This document shows, piece after piece, positions 1 to 11,922 of a DNA stretch of 64,000 nucleotides (positions within the stretch are counted from its first letter, which is position 1; each line of letters begins with the position of its first letter). The notes under the pieces are model-generated. The model was not told the origin of the DNA and searched no databases. It was given only the letters and a program-made list of their open reading frames with translations. Made by a program: the position numbers and the translations under genes. The DNA comes from Clostridium sp. BJN0013 (GTDB lineage Bacteria; Bacillota; Clostridia; Clostridiales; Clostridiaceae), in the NCBI RefSeq assembly GCF_040939125.1, contig NZ_CP162495.1, positions 310,001 to 374,000 on the forward strand, given 5' to 3'.

Positions 1-185
<185 letters not shown>

Positions 186-202
186 AATAAAGGATATTAT
201 TT

Positions 203-235
203 AAGTCACCTGTATGTAAAACAGGTGACTTGATT
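203..235 (+). terminator. Hairpin terminator after the first thiolase
   Basis: AAGTCACCTGT (203-213) pairs perfectly with ACAGGTGACTT (221-231) across a 7-nt loop. It starts 17 nt after the thiolase stop. The T-tract is short and interrupted, so it may be a modest terminator. Confidence 0.6.
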
Positions 236-1520
236 TATATAGTTAGAATACTTATATCTATATGGTATAGATTCAAGAGACTTTTAATGTAGCTTATTTT
301 TCCTTAAGATAATTTATATACTTTAAAATTGAAAATAAGCATAAAAATTATCTCTGTTTAAAATTAGACTTTATGTTTTTTTAAAATTGTTTTTCTTATA
401 TTTATTGCAATATTTACACAACAAGAAAGAAACATAGAAAATTAAATTGTTCTAAGTATTTAGTTTATCTCAAATGGTTGTTAATATAGGGATTTATAGT
501 AGCAATTACAGTAAAATAATGTTAGGTAAAATATTAAGGTGTGTAAAAAATTTTGTTTATTCTCTTTCTTTAGACGAAAATTTAAAACTAAGTTATTTGT
601 AAAGTGATATTAAGTTTACCGGATAGAGTTTAGTTATATACCAGTATCATGAAGTACATTATATCTAGGTTTTGAGTATAATATACTTGCCAATGAAAAT
701 ATAAGACAATCTTGAGGAATAACCTGAGCGATTATTAGTATTCTATGCAGAAACAAATAGGATTTGTTCTATCCACTTTGTAGTCATTAAATTTTCAAGT
801 ATAGCATCTTCATTTACTGTTTCATAGATAAATTTTAGATTTCTTGTAATTTTTTTACTGAATATATCCAGTATATATTTCATAGTATACCTTAACTAAG
901 GATATACTGTTTTTATTGTTTTTAAATCTATTATGTCTGTCAAACATGGAATGCAAAAATGTACTAAATATCTTTTTTTATGTATGAGGAAATTATTTTT
1001 AATAAAGTCCTTCTTTTTATTTATATATATATAAAGATTTTATGATGTCATTACTGTTATTTAATAAACTAATGAGACAAAAATTAGAATAATAAATAAA
1101 AAAAGTAAATATAAGTAATTTTTCTAATTTAAAATATCTTAAAATAAAGCATATTTGGTCATTTTAAGTTAATATACTTATATATAATTAAATAACTTAA
1201 GGAATAGTATGAAAACTTTCCATAAACGTGCGTTTATTAAACTTTGTGTTTTTTTTAACAAGAGATATTGATAAAAAATTAATTAGTTAGTATAATTAAA
1301 ATGTATTAGAATTGTATGAATTAAATGAATTATTTTAAATAATGTTGTTTAAGTTATAAACTTAAATAATTGTGAAGTAATATCATACAATTTCATCATT
1401 TATAGAAATTTTCTTAATAAATTATTATAGTTTGTATTTAAAAATATAAGCACTAATATCTAAAACACTTGAAATTTGATTGATCTAGAGCTTTACGAAA
1501 TATTTAAGTTTAAATAAATT
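236..1520. other. Long AT-rich intergenic region between the two thiolase genes
   Basis: No convincing coding frame is present on either strand over about 1.3 kb. A short palindrome, ATAAACG-TG-CGTTTAT, lies near 1222-1237 and could be an operator, but this is unsupported. The region presumably carries the promoter of the downstream thiolase. Its length is odd for a tandem gene pair and may reflect decayed or inserted DNA. Confidence 0.4.
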
Positions 1521-1539
1521 TATTAGGAGGGCTTGTTTT

Positions 1540-2715
1540 ATGAAAGATGTAGTTATTGTAAGTGCTGTAAGGACAGCTATAGGAAGTTTTGGAGGAACTT
1601 TAAAAGATGTTTCTGCTGTAGATTTAGGAGCCATAGTTATAAAAGAAGCAGTAAAAAGGGCAAATATTAAACCAGAACAAGTAGATGAAGTTATATTTGG
1701 AAACGTAATACAGGCAGGTCTTGGACAAAGTCCAGCAAGGCAAGCAGCTGTAAAAGCAGGTATTCCTGTAGAAGTACCAGCTTTTACACTAAATAAAGTT
1801 TGTGGCTCAGGACTTAGAACAGTAAGTTTGGCAGCTCAGATTATAAAGACTGGGGATGATGATGTAGTTGTAGTTGGTGGAACAGAAAATATGTCTGCTG
1901 CACCATATCTACTTCCAAAAGCTAGATGGGGATACAGAATGGGAGAAGGAAAAATAGTTGATTCCATGATAAAAGATGGACTTTGGGAAGCATTCAATAA
2001 TTACCACATGGGAATTACAGCTGAAAACATAGCAGAAAAGTGGAATATAACAAGAGAAATGCAGGATGAGTTTGCAGCATCATCCCAAAAAAAAGCAGAA
2101 GCAGCTATAAAATCAGGAAAATTTAAAGATGAAATAGTACCAGTAACTGTTAAGCAGAAAAAGAAGGAAGTAGTTTTTGATACTGATGAGTTTCCTAGAT
2201 TTGGGACAACTGTCGAAACATTAGCAAAATTAAAACCAGCATTCAAAAAAGATGGAACAGTTACAGCAGGTAATGCTTCAGGAATAAATGATGCAGCAGC
2301 AGCATTGGTTGTTATGAGTGCAGATAAGGCAAAAGAACTTGGAATCAAACCACTTGCAAAAATTGTTTCTTATGGAAGTAAAGGATTAGATCCAAAAATA
2401 ATGGGATATGGACCATTCTACGCAACAAAGTTAGCACTTGAAAAAGCTAATATGTCAATAGCAGATTTAGACTTAATAGAAGCAAATGAAGCATTCGCTG
2501 CACAGAGTTTAGCCGTAGCGAAAGATTTGGAATTTGATATGAGCAAAGTAAATGTAAATGGTGGAGCATTAGCTCTTGGACATCCTGTTGGATGCTCAGG
2601 TGCAAGAATACTTGTTACATTACTTTATGAAATGCAGAGAAGAGATGCAAAGAAAGGTCTTGCAACATTATGTATAGGCGGTGGAATGGGAACTGCTTTA
2701 ATAGTTGAAAGATAG
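1540..2715 (+). CDS. thlA: Acetyl-CoA acetyltransferase (acetoacetyl-CoA thiolase)
   Basis: The 391-residue protein is a full-length thiolase that condenses two acetyl-CoA into acetoacetyl-CoA and CoA, the entry step to C4 and longer acids in clostridia. The nucleophilic cysteine is Cys88 in NKVCGSG. The C-terminal [11 protein letters not shown] motif supplies the catalytic histidine, and a second cysteine acts as the general base. The ATG follows an AGGAGGG ribosome binding site by about 8 nt. It lies downstream of a near-identical partial copy (1-185), so this is part of a tandem array. No other pathway gene is adjacent. The family call is very secure; which numbered paralogue it is cannot be told from the sequence. 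Confidence 0.97.
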   Translation: MKDVVIVSAVRTAIGSFGGTLKDVSAVDLGAIVIKEAVKRANIKPEQVDEVIFGNVIQAGLGQSPARQAAVKAGIPVEVPAFTLNKVCGSGLRTVSLAAQIIKTGDDDVVVVGGTENMSAAPYLLPKARWGYRMGEGKIVDSMIKDGLWEAFNNYHMGITAENIAEKWNITREMQDEFAASSQKKAEAAIKSGKFKDEIVPVTVKQKKKEVVFDTDEFPRFGTTVETLAKLKPAFKKDGTVTAGNASGINDAAAALVVMSADKAKELGIKPLAKIVSYGSKGLDPKIMGYGPFYATKLALEKANMSIADLDLIEANEAFAAQSLAVAKDLEFDMSKVNVNGGALALGHPVGCSGARILVTLLYEMQRRDAKKGLATLCIGGGMGTALIVER

Positions 2716-2758
2716 TTTAAATATATTTTTTATAGTTAAGATGTAAAAATAATTATCT

Positions 2759-2773
2759 CCCGGCATAGCCGGG
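2759..2773. repeat. CCCGGC hairpin, likely IS200/IS605 subterminal hairpin
   Basis: CCCGGC-ATA-GCCGGG forms a perfect hairpin about 33 nt beyond the end of the tnpA remnant. Short GC-rich subterminal hairpins are the ends recognised by IS200/IS605 Y1 transposases. It could also serve as terminator for the thiolase gene that ends at 2715. Confidence 0.5.
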
Positions 2774-2805
2774 GGTATTTCTTTAACGGGCATAGCCTTT
2801 TTCTA

Positions 2806-3009
2806 TTAGCTATATCTAGGTGTTATACGTTTGATACATGCGAATATATTGTTATTTGCTACCTGTAAGCTTGTAGTATCGGAAGTTAACTGTTTTTCCA
2901 ATTGATTTTCTTTTAACTGTTTTTGAATATACTCTTGAATTTTTCTATCATTTTTACTAGCTGTGTCAACATAATATCTTCTACACCAAAACTTTCTATT
3001 CCTATATTT
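2806..3009 (-). pseudogene. IS200/IS605 family TnpA remnant, C-terminal 67 residues
   Basis: Reading the minus strand from 3009 to the TAA at 2808-2806 gives an uninterrupted 67-residue frame. It starts KYRNRKFWCRRYYVDT and continues with NDRKIQEYIQKQLKENQ. This is the characteristic C-terminal segment of Y1 single-strand transposases of the IS200/IS605 type, including the RGYYVDT-like strand and the last helix. The N-terminal part with the HUH motif is absent, and the frame breaks upstream of 3009, so the gene is dead. Confidence 0.75.
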
Positions 3010-3047
3010 ATTTATGTTTCATGTTTTCCTATCTTTCATATATCATC

Positions 3048-3183
3048 AAACTATTTTTCTCTTATTAATAGCTGTATTTATTTTCCCTAGTAAATGCTTC
3101 TTTGGTACTAAATTTTCCAAACTATTAAATTCAATCTGATCTCGTAACTCTTTTCTTTTTTAGGTAACATTTTTACCATCCAT
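3048..3183 (-). pseudogene. IS1182-like transposase N-terminal remnant
   Basis: On the minus strand a short frame reads MLPKKE, then after a frame slip RDQIEFNSLENLVPKKHLL and GKINTAINK. This resembles the N-terminus of IS1182-type DDE transposases (a motif like ELVPxDHLLRKI). It stops soon after and abuts the tnpA remnant. Only a fragment remains and the family assignment is from memory of that motif. Confidence 0.5.
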
Positions 3184-3237
3184 ATTATTTTAATCTAAAA
3201 AAGCTTAGAGTGTCGACTTTAACATAATTCCCTAGTT

Positions 3238-3558
3238 ATCTGCAATAAAAGATTATTTAGAAAGCAGAAAAAGCAAAGGGCAGTTATCGAAAGAATATAG
3301 TGTTTTAGAAACCTTAGTACAACGATGAATTTCATTATATCAATCAATGGGAGAATCAGCATTAATAACTATATATTAAATTCTGATTATTGCAAAAATT
3401 GAAATACAAAGCTGTTAAGGTTTACATTTCAGGTATTAGTTTGAAACTAGATATATGTAAAAAATACAACATCCGTTCAACAGCTCAACTATCAGATTGA
3501 GTTTTAAAATATAATGGTTATGAAAAGATAAAATTTTCGGGTATAGGAGGAATATCAG
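3238..3558 (+). pseudogene. IS3-family OrfA remnant (two HTH units, stop-interrupted)
   Basis: A plus-strand frame from 3242 reads AIKDYLESRKSKGQLSKEYS, then ETLVQR-stop-ISLYQ and GESAL. After a shift a second frame reads LDICKKYNIRSTAQLSD-stop-VLKYNGYEKIKFSGIGG. Both are the helix-turn-helix repeats of IS3/IS150-type OrfA, each with a stop where tryptophan is expected in this family (RWI, DWV). The remnant ends exactly where the inverted-repeat element at 3559 begins. Confidence 0.7.
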
Positions 3559-4451
3559 CTGACTTACGGACAGTGATTTAGAATAGATTATGTTTAAGTA
3601 GATTAATAATCCTGTTGTAGATAATATTTACACTGTAAATTAATAAAATAATATCCTCAAAATGATAAATATATATTCATATGAAGTTTATGTAAGTATA
3701 AAAGTCTATAAGTATCATGTAATACTTTATTAAATATTAAATTTTATTGTTATTGTTATATATCATAAAATATAAAATCAAATTTAAGTTTGTACTTTTT
3801 AATGCTAGAGTCATAACATCTATTAAACTATTTCAGACCACAATTAAATAGGCTGTATATTCTAACTATTCTGTTCTTTAATTTTTGTGTAACTTCCATA
3901 ATTTTAATTTTTTATTTTTAGAACAATCTGCTCCTAATATTATCATCCATGTATATGCTATACTTAAGCATAAATATAGATTCTTTAAATAAACTATATC
4001 TTCTGTCTATGTATCTTCCATATGAAATCCATTAGGTTCTGAATCTCTAAATATTTCTTCTATATGCTAAAATATTTTATACCATAAGGGAATTGTCCTT
4101 TTGCCAACTTTTAATGAAAATTTTAATATTAAGAACCTGTCATCAATAGTCATATGTCAAATATTATAATTGCTTTATTGTTGTTATTTCGTTTTATATA
4201 TTTTCTTAAAATTTCTTCAACAAAAAAACTATATAGATAATCTGGATTTATTGCTGAAGTTCTAAAAAATCTATATATTCTTTTTATCTTACTTTCCTCT
4301 CAGCTACCTAACTTTTATCTCTTTAATATTTATTTTTTGACCAGCGAAAGGTGGTCTATTTATCGTGTCCTCTTATGTTACAGGCTAAATATACTTTCTT
4401 TTTCAACCTTATTCCTTGGTTAATATCCTCTTTTAACTGTCCGTAAGTCAG
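3559..4451. mobile_element. IS4-like element with 16-bp perfect inverted ends, nested in an IS3 remnant
   Basis: CTGACTTACGGACAGT at 3559-3574 is the exact reverse complement of ACTGTCCGTAAGTCAG at 4436-4451. The 893-bp interval carries decayed transposase frames on the minus strand. The left boundary interrupts IS3 OrfA coding sequence and the right boundary is followed by IS3 OrfB C-terminal coding sequence, so it inserted into an older IS3 element. No intact transposase remains. Confidence 0.72.
3770..4330 (-). pseudogene. IS4-like transposase, decayed
   Basis: Minus-strand frames read KRIYRFF, then NPDYLYSFFVEEILRKYIK, then MTIDDRFLILKFSLKVGKR, then GFHMEDT and DIVYLKNLYLCLSIAYTWM. These are in the order expected of an IS4-type DDE transposase of clostridia. 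Several stops and frameshifts separate them. It lies inside the 16-bp inverted repeats. Confidence 0.6.
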
Positions 4452-4474
4452 GGGATTCTGGGGAATTTTAAAAT

Positions 4475-4660
4475 CTGAGATGTATTATCTTCATAAGTTC
4501 AATGATCATGAAAGTTTAAAGAAATTCATTGAAATATGTAGACTATTATAATTATAACACTAGGTGATACCAGAAATGCTTAAATTGTATGGCATCATTG
4601 GAATATCGCGACTATCTTTCTAGCATACCGTTATAAAAAAATACTAGTCTTTTTGATTAA
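4475..4660 (+). pseudogene. IS3-family OrfB C-terminal remnant
   Basis: The plus strand reads EMYYLHKFNDHESLKKFIE followed by a stop-ridden stretch resembling YNxxRYQxxLxxMxPxEYR. This is the C-terminal end of IS3/IS150 OrfB transposases, after the catalytic glutamate. It lies directly beyond the nested element and forms the other half of the interrupted IS3 copy begun at 3238. Confidence 0.65.
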
Positions 4661-5124
4661 CGATTTATACAAAAAATGGAAATGATACAATAAAGTAGAT
4701 ATCAAGATAAGAGAAAAATGTGAAAGGGTGCAGTTCGCTTTATCGATATTCTGACTATCTGTTTTACGTGTAATGTTAATTTTATATTATTAAATATTTA
4801 TTGCCATATAAAATTTTAAATATACAGATTTAATGAGTAATTACTGAAAAATATAGCATTAATTTACTTAGATTGAAGAAAAATAAGCAATTTAGAGAAA
4901 AATCAAGCTTTTAGATTATATTTTTAGGGTATATAATTAAAGTTGTATGCTACAAAAGCTATGTATTTACATTAGCTGTAAAGGATTAAATGGTATTATA
5001 ACTTTATTACATACCTTAGTAAAAGTATGTAATAAGCTTTTGAAATTTTCTATATTATGATAAAATGTGTTTAAAAATAGTAATCTAATTTTTAATATGT
5101 ACTTATTTGTAAAGGGAGAAATTA
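4661..5124. other. AT-rich spacer upstream of the atp operon
   Basis: No coding frame is convincing. A hairpin-forming repeat, ATTACATAC near 5006 with GTATGTAAT near 5025, lies about 90 nt before atpI. The promoter of the ATP synthase operon must be here, but I cannot pick a unique -35/-10 pair in such AT-rich DNA. Confidence 0.4.
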
Positions 5125-5493
5125 ATGGATAAAAATATTTTAGGCATGACAAAGATGGTATTTTTAATTAATGTACTAATAGGTATATTATTAGCAGGTT
5201 TATCACAGTTGTTTTTTAAAAGGTATGGATTATTTATTTTACTTGGAATATCTATAGCCATGTTTAATTTTTTTGTTAACAATATACTAGGTGGGGCAAT
5301 GTTACATAAATTTAAAAATTCATCGGCATTTTTATATCTTATAGGCTTTATTATTAGAATTATGATTGCTACAGGGATAGGGTATATTACTTTTAGATAC
5401 AATAAATATAATGCAATAGCATATTTGTTTGGCTATACTTGTAATCTATTAGGTATATACATATATTCAGTTTTTGAAAATAACAAAACATAA
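5125..5493 (+). CDS. atpI: ATP synthase protein I
   Basis: The 122-residue hydrophobic protein has four predicted membrane segments (about residues 10-30, 35-55, 70-90 and 95-115) and starts the ATP synthase operon, the position of atpI in most bacteria. AtpI assists c-ring assembly. Sequence conservation in this family is weak, so the call rests on size, membrane topology and place in the operon. The start follows an AAAGGGAG site, and atpB begins 33 nt after the stop. Confidence 0.8.
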   Translation: MDKNILGMTKMVFLINVLIGILLAGLSQLFFKRYGLFILLGISIAMFNFFVNNILGGAMLHKFKNSSAFLYLIGFIIRIMIATGIGYITFRYNKYNAIAYLFGYTCNLLGIYIYSVFENNKT

Positions 5494-5526
5494 ACTTATA
5501 ATAATTTATAAAAGGGATGTGATGAA

Positions 5527-6210
5527 GTGGAACACTTTTCACCATTGTTTTCAATACATTTGGGATCATTTGAGATTCCTATAACTTCTAGTGTTGTGGT
5601 ACAATGGGGTATCATTTTAATTTTAGCTGTTTTAGCAAAGTTTTTTACAAGAAATATGCAAAAACTGCCAGATAGAAGACAGAATGTTATTGAGATAATT
5701 GTTGAGGCAGTACAAAATCTAGTTAAGAATAATATGGGAAAAGAATACATATCATTTGTACCATATGTAGGAACTCTTGCAATATATATATTGGTAATGA
5801 ATATTGCACCAGTAATTATAGGATTAAAAGCTCCTACGGAAGATTTGAGTGTTGCATTAGGTTTAGCACTTATAACTTTTGTGTTGGTTCAGTCTAATGC
5901 CATTAAAAAAACTGGATTGAAAAATTATTTTATAGGTTATACTAAGCCAGTTATAATGTTATTGCCCCTTAATATTATAGAGAGATTAGTTCTTCCAGTG
6001 TCTTTAAGTCTCCGACTATTTGGAAACTTAACTGTCGGAGCTGTAATTATTGGAATAGTATATAAAGGATTAGGAAATATTGCATGGTTTTCACAGCTTT
6101 TAATACCCATTCCTTTGCATGCTTTTTTTGACTTATTTGATGGGTCAATACAGATGATAGTATTTGTTATGTTAACAGTAATGAATATAAAAACCGTTGC
6201 TGAACACTAA
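5527..6210 (+). CDS. atpB: F0F1 ATP synthase subunit a
   Basis: The 227-residue integral membrane protein is the ion-channel subunit of F0. The conserved stator arginine lies in [13 protein letters not shown], in the penultimate helix region, as in all a subunits. The final helix motif is replaced by a segment ending [12 protein letters not shown]. The start is a GTG at 5527, preceded by AAAGGGATGTG. It is followed by atpE after 37 nt. The protein is slightly short for the family but complete. Confidence 0.96.
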   Translation: MEHFSPLFSIHLGSFEIPITSSVVVQWGIILILAVLAKFFTRNMQKLPDRRQNVIEIIVEAVQNLVKNNMGKEYISFVPYVGTLAIYILVMNIAPVIIGLKAPTEDLSVALGLALITFVLVQSNAIKKTGLKNYFIGYTKPVIMLLPLNIIERLVLPVSLSLRLFGNLTVGAVIIGIVYKGLGNIAWFSQLLIPIPLHAFFDLFDGSIQMIVFVMLTVMNIKTVAEH

Positions 6211-6247
6211 TATATATTTAATTTATTTTCAAGGAGGATTTTTTATT

Positions 6248-6493
6248 ATGAATTTAGATTCACAATCATTTATATCAGGTATGGCAGCTATAGGAGCAGG
6301 ATTAGCAGCTATAGGATGCTTAGGTGGAGGTATTGGAATTGGTATCGCCACAGGAAAGGCAGTTGAAGGTGTTTCAAGACAGCCAGAGGCAAGTGGTAAG
6401 ATATTAAGTATGTTCTTTGTAAGTGCAGCTTTATCAGAGGTAACAGCTATTTATTCTTTATTAATAGCTCTTATTTTAGCATTTAAAGTTTGA
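6248..6493 (+). CDS. atpE: F0F1 ATP synthase subunit c
   Basis: The 81-residue two-helix hairpin forms the rotor ring. The ion-binding carboxylate is the Glu of [12 protein letters not shown] in helix 2, and the loop has SRQPEA. I chose the ATG at 6248 because it follows an ideal AAGGAGG site; an upstream in-frame ATG at 6197 overlaps atpB and has no such site. In known sodium-binding c subunits helix 1 carries a Pro and Gln (GPGVGQG) and helix 2 has ES-T. Here they are GGGIGIG and EV-T, so the sodium ligands are missing and proton coupling is more likely. Confidence 0.96.
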   Translation: MNLDSQSFISGMAAIGAGLAAIGCLGGGIGIGIATGKAVEGVSRQPEASGKILSMFFVSAALSEVTAIYSLLIALILAFKV

Positions 6494-6554
6494 TTTTATT
6501 TTATACCTCACCAAATTTAAACATACATTTTAGAGGGGAGGATTGAAGTTTAAC

Positions 6555-7034
6555 ATGCAAGTTGATTGGGTTACAGTTGTTATGACAATAATAAATTTTA
6601 TTGTATTATACATTATTTTAAGACATTTCTTTTTTAGACCTGTTGATAATCTACTTACAAATAGACAGCAGGAAATTGATTCTAAAATTAAAAATGCCTA
6701 TGAAAATGAAAAGAGGTCTAAAGAGTTAGTTACTAAACATGAGGCATTATTGAAAGGTTCAAGAGAAGAGGGTAAAAATATTGTTGAGGGCTATAAAAAT
6801 AGAGCAGAAGAAATCTCGGAAAATGTGTTAAGTGAAGCACGTAAAGAAGCACAGTTAATACTAGACAGGGCAAAGAATGAAGCTGACAGGGAAAGAGAAA
6901 AAGCCCAGGATGACATAAAAAATCAAGTGGTAGATTTAGCTATTTTAGTGTCATTAAAAGCATTAGAAGGATCTATTGATGAAGAACAACATAGAAAACT
7001 TATTAAGGACTTTATAGCTAAGGTAGGTATCTAA
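6555..7034 (+). CDS. atpF: F0F1 ATP synthase subunit b
   Basis: The protein of about 159 residues has one N-terminal membrane helix (VVMTIINFIVLYIILRHFFF) followed by a long charged coiled coil, the peripheral stalk. The frame also contains a TTG at 6543, but that lies only 1 nt after the AGGGGAGG site. The ATG at 6555 is more plausible although its spacing is long. It ends 4 nt before atpH. Confidence 0.94.
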   Translation: MQVDWVTVVMTIINFIVLYIILRHFFFRPVDNLLTNRQQEIDSKIKNAYENEKRSKELVTKHEALLKGSREEGKNIVEGYKNRAEEISENVLSEARKEAQLILDRAKNEADREREKAQDDIKNQVVDLAILVSLKALEGSIDEEQHRKLIKDFIAKVGI

Positions 7035-7038
7035 AAAT

Positions 7039-7584
7039 ATGTATGAATATTTAGATAGAAGATACGCTCTTGCACTTTATAAGATTGCAGAGGAAAAAGG
7101 AAAAGTTGAAGAATATTTAGAAGAATTAAAAGATGTCGCAGATATTATAAATAATGATGTTGAATTTTTAGAATTTATAGAGCATCCTGAAATTAGTACT
7201 TCCACAAAGAAAAAAACATTTATAAATATTTTTGAAGGTAAAATAAATGAAGATATACTTTCGTTTTTATTACTGCTTATTGATAAAGGAAGAATTAATC
7301 AACTGTATAGTAAGCTTAAAGAAATGGGAAAGATATATCTTGAAAATCATAATACAGTTATTGCTACAGTAAAAACTGTTATTCCTTTAGAAGATGATGA
7401 GAGGGAAACTCTAACTGAAAAATTAAAGAAAAAGTTTAATAAAGAAGTTTTGATTAAAGAAGAGTTAGATCCTAAAATAATAGGTGGGGTTTATGTAGAG
7501 GTAAATAATGTGGTTATTGATGGAACTATAAAATCAAAGCTTTCTGAAATGAAAAAAATAATGCTTAAAGGAGAACAGAGGTGA
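7039..7584 (+). CDS. atpH: F0F1 ATP synthase subunit delta
   Basis: The 181-residue OSCP/delta subunit links the b stalk to the top of F1. The N-terminal helical domain ([18 protein letters not shown]) and the C-terminal motif with [20 protein letters not shown] and a GTIKSKL end are typical. It sits between atpF and atpA with spacings of 4 nt on each side, indicating translational coupling. Confidence 0.95.
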   Translation: MYEYLDRRYALALYKIAEEKGKVEEYLEELKDVADIINNDVEFLEFIEHPEISTSTKKKTFINIFEGKINEDILSFLLLLIDKGRINQLYSKLKEMGKIYLENHNTVIATVKTVIPLEDDERETLTEKLKKKFNKEVLIKEELDPKIIGGVYVEVNNVVIDGTIKSKLSEMKKIMLKGEQR

Positions 7585-7588
7585 GCTT

Positions 7589-9103
7589 ATGAACGTAAAG
7601 CCTGAAGAGATAACTTCAATTATAAAAAGTCAAATAGAAAAATATGAAAAGAAAATAGAGACAGTTGATTCAGGTACAATAATTCAAATTGGTGATGGTA
7701 TTGCTAGAGTTTATGGTCTTAATAGGTGTATGGCAGGAGAACTTTTAGAGTTCCCTAATGATGTTTATGGTATGGCTCTAAATCTTGAACAAGATAATGT
7801 AGGATGTGTTCTTTTGGGTTCTCAGGAGGGAATAAAGGAAGGGAATACAGTAAAGAGAACAGGTAAAGTTGTGGAAGTGCCTGTAGGAGAAAATATCATA
7901 GGAAGAGTTGTAAATTCATTAGGACATCCCATTGATGGTAAAGGTGCTATTAATACCACTGAAACGAGAGCTATAGAGCTTGTGGCACCAGGGGTTATAA
8001 CCAGGCAGGCAGTTAAGCAACCTTTGCAAACAGGAATAAAAGCCATAGATGCTATGATACCAATTGGAAGAGGACAAAGAGAACTTATAATAGGGGATAG
8101 GCAGACTGGTAAAACTGCTATTGCCATGGATACCATAATAAATCAAAAGGGAAAAGATGTAATATGTATTTATGTAGCTATAGGACAAAAACAATCTACA
8201 GTAGCACATATAGTGAATAATCTGATAGAAACGAATGCCATGGATTATACTATAGTGGTATCTGCCTCTGCTTCTGAATCAGCACCACTTCAATATATTG
8301 CTCCTTATGCAGGCTGTTCCATGGGAGAATATTTTATGAATAAAGGAAAAGATGTGCTTATAGTATATGATGATTTATCTAAGCATGCAGTGGCATATAG
8401 GGCTATGTCTCTATTACTTCGAAGACCACCGGGAAGGGAAGCATATCCGGGAGATGTTTTCTATCTCCATTCAAGGCTTTTAGAAAGAGCTGCGAAACTT
8501 TCAGATAAGTTAGGAGGAGGGTCACTTACAGCACTGCCCATAATAGAAACATTGGCAGGAGATGTTACCGCATATATACCAACTAATGTTATTTCTATAA
8601 CGGATGGCCAGATATTTTTAGAAACAGAACTTTTTTATTCCGGGCAAAGGCCTGCTATAAATGCGGGTATATCTGTATCTAGAGTTGGAGGTAATGCACA
8701 AATTAAAGCCATGAAGCAAGTAGCAGGTACCCTTAGAATAGATTTGGCACAATATAGAGAGCTTGCATCTTTTGCACAATTTGGCTCTGATTTGGATAAG
8801 GAATCAAAGAGAACTCTTGAAAAAGGTAAGAGATTAACGGAAATATTAAAGCAGTCTCAATATAAGCCAATGGCTGTGGAAAAACAAGTAATGATATTGT
8901 TTGCAGCCAGCAGAAATTACATAATGGATATACCGGTAGAAAGAATATCAGAATTTGAAGAAGAATTTCTTGATTATATGGATACCCATCATAGAGAAAT
9001 AGGAGATGAAATAAAGGAAAAACAAGTCATATCTGATGAATTAAGTGATAAACTTGGAAATGCTATAGAAGAATTCAAAAAAATATTTTTAATAGAGGGA
9101 TAG
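7589..9103 (+). CDS. atpA: F0F1 ATP synthase subunit alpha
   Basis: The 504-residue alpha subunit carries the non-catalytic nucleotide site. The Walker A motif is GDRQTGKT near residue 170, and the alpha signature [14 protein letters not shown] lies near 363-376. The N-terminal beta barrel and C-terminal helical domain are complete. The ATG at 7589 follows a GGTGAG site at the very end of atpH. Confidence 0.98.
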   Translation: MNVKPEEITSIIKSQIEKYEKKIETVDSGTIIQIGDGIARVYGLNRCMAGELLEFPNDVYGMALNLEQDNVGCVLLGSQEGIKEGNTVKRTGKVVEVPVGENIIGRVVNSLGHPIDGKGAINTTETRAIELVAPGVITRQAVKQPLQTGIKAIDAMIPIGRGQRELIIGDRQTGKTAIAMDTIINQKGKDVICIYVAIGQKQSTVAHIVNNLIETNAMDYTIVVSASASESAPLQYIAPYAGCSMGEYFMNKGKDVLIVYDDLSKHAVAYRAMSLLLRRPPGREAYPGDVFYLHSRLLERAAKLSDKLGGGSLTALPIIETLAGDVTAYIPTNVISITDGQIFLETELFYSGQRPAINAGISVSRVGGNAQIKAMKQVAGTLRIDLAQYRELASFAQFGSDLDKESKRTLEKGKRLTEILKQSQYKPMAVEKQVMILFAASRNYIMDIPVERISEFEEEFLDYMDTHHREIGDEIKEKQVISDELSDKLGNAIEEFKKIFLIEG

Positions 9104-9129
9104 TTGTTTTTATCTCAGGGAGGTGAAAT

Positions 9130-9981
9130 ATGGCAGGGGCAGGACTTGTTACAATTAAAAGAAGAATTAAATCAATAACTAGCACTCAGAAAATAACTAA
9201 GGCCATGGGACTTATTGCCACCTCTAAACTTAGAAAAGTGAGAAGAAAACTTGAGGCAAATAATAAGTATTGCGAACTTTTTAGTTCTATTGTAAATGAA
9301 TTGGTGATAGAAGCTGAACAAAATAATATTTATATAAAGGGTAATAAGAGTGATAAAAAATTATATATAGCTTTGAATTCTGATACAGGATTGTGTGGAG
9401 GATTTAATGCTAATGTGGTAAACGAGTTAAGTGCCATAAGGTCAAAAGAGAAGGAAGATTTTCTTTTAATAACCATAGGGCAAAAAGGAAAGATGTATTT
9501 TACAAGACTTGATTATAATATAGAATCAGAATACATAGATATTCCAGATGTTCCTACAATAAAAGAAACGGATGATGTAGTATATAAAGCCTTAGAACTT
9601 TATAAAAGTGGCAAGGTTGGAGAAGTTAATATAGTGTTTACTAAATTTATTTCAACTATTAAACAAAATGTAATTGTTGAAAAATTGCTTCCGTTGGAAG
9701 TTAAGAAAATGGAAAAAAGAAATTTTATTGTAAAATTTGAACCATCTGCGGATGAAATGATAGAAGATATAGTAGAACTTCATTTAAAGCAAAAAGTACT
9801 TAATTGCATGATAAACTCAAAGGTTAGTGAACAATCTTCTAGAATGACAGCAATGGATGGGGCTACCAAAAATGCAAATGATCTGTTAGATGAACTAAAT
9901 CTTCAATATAATAGAGAGAGGCAAACTGCTATAACGCAGGAAATAACTGAAATAGTTGGAGGAGCAGAAGCTCTAAAGTAA
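9130..9981 (+). CDS. atpG: F0F1 ATP synthase subunit gamma
   Basis: The 283-residue rotor shaft has the conserved N-terminal helix (IKRRIKSITSTQKITKAM) and the C-terminal helix with SRMTAMDGATKNAND and RQTAITQEITEIVGGAEAL, the gamma signature. An AGGGAGGTG site precedes the ATG. atpD follows directly. Confidence 0.98.
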   Translation: MAGAGLVTIKRRIKSITSTQKITKAMGLIATSKLRKVRRKLEANNKYCELFSSIVNELVIEAEQNNIYIKGNKSDKKLYIALNSDTGLCGGFNANVVNELSAIRSKEKEDFLLITIGQKGKMYFTRLDYNIESEYIDIPDVPTIKETDDVVYKALELYKSGKVGEVNIVFTKFISTIKQNVIVEKLLPLEVKKMEKRNFIVKFEPSADEMIEDIVELHLKQKVLNCMINSKVSEQSSRMTAMDGATKNANDLLDELNLQYNRERQTAITQEITEIVGGAEALK

Positions 9982-11388
<1,407 letters not shown>

Positions 11389-11438
11389 ATGTATGTTAAA
11401 AAGGATAAAGTGTAGATACTTTAAAAAGGAGAATTAAT

Positions 11439-11837
11439 ATGGCAGAAGTTCTGAAATTAACTATCCTTACTCCTGATAGAGAATTCTATAAAGGAGAGGT
11501 ATTAGAAGTAATAACAGAGAGCATTCAAGGTAATATAACTATTCTTCCGGGACATATGCCTTTAATTACTACTTTAAAATCCACAGATACTCGCATTGTC
11601 GAAAAGGACGGCAAGGAATTAAAGGCATTTACCTCAAATGGGATGTTGGAAATAAAAAATGATGAATTAAAAATCTTATGTGATGTTTGTGAATGGCCGG
11701 AGGAAATAGACTTGAAAAGAGCAGAAGAGGCTAAAAAAAGGGCAGAACAAAGATTGGCCCATAAAGATGCAATAGATGTGAAGAGAGCACAGTTAGCATT
11801 AAACAGGGCCTTGGCTAGAATTAATTTACTGAAATAA
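11439..11837 (+). CDS. atpC: F0F1 ATP synthase subunit epsilon
   Basis: The 132-residue subunit has the N-terminal beta sandwich (LTILTPDREFYKGEV, then ILPGHMPLITTL) and a C-terminal helical hairpin rich in Lys, Glu and Ala, the regulatory arm. It ends the operon and is followed by a strong terminator. Confidence 0.96.
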   Translation: MAEVLKLTILTPDREFYKGEVLEVITESIQGNITILPGHMPLITTLKSTDTRIVEKDGKELKAFTSNGMLEIKNDELKILCDVCEWPEEIDLKRAEEAKKRAEQRLAHKDAIDVKRAQLALNRALARINLLK

Positions 11838-11870
11838 TCCAGTAATTTAGATTATTTTAGTAAATTAAAA

Positions 11871-11922
11871 AACACTATCAAGATCACTATAACAGGTGAT
11901 AATCTTGATAGTGTTTTTTTAT
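11871..11922 (+). terminator. Rho-independent terminator of the atp operon
   Basis: AACACTATCAAGAT (11871-11884) pairs with ATCTTGATAGTGTT (11902-11915) and is followed by a run of T. The 14-bp stem is perfect. Confidence 0.92.

Noticed and set aside
1222-1237. ATAAACG-TG-CGTTTAT palindrome in the thiolase spacer as a regulator binding site
   Set aside because: One short AT-rich palindrome in 1.3 kb is expected by chance, and it does not match a known operator such as Rex.
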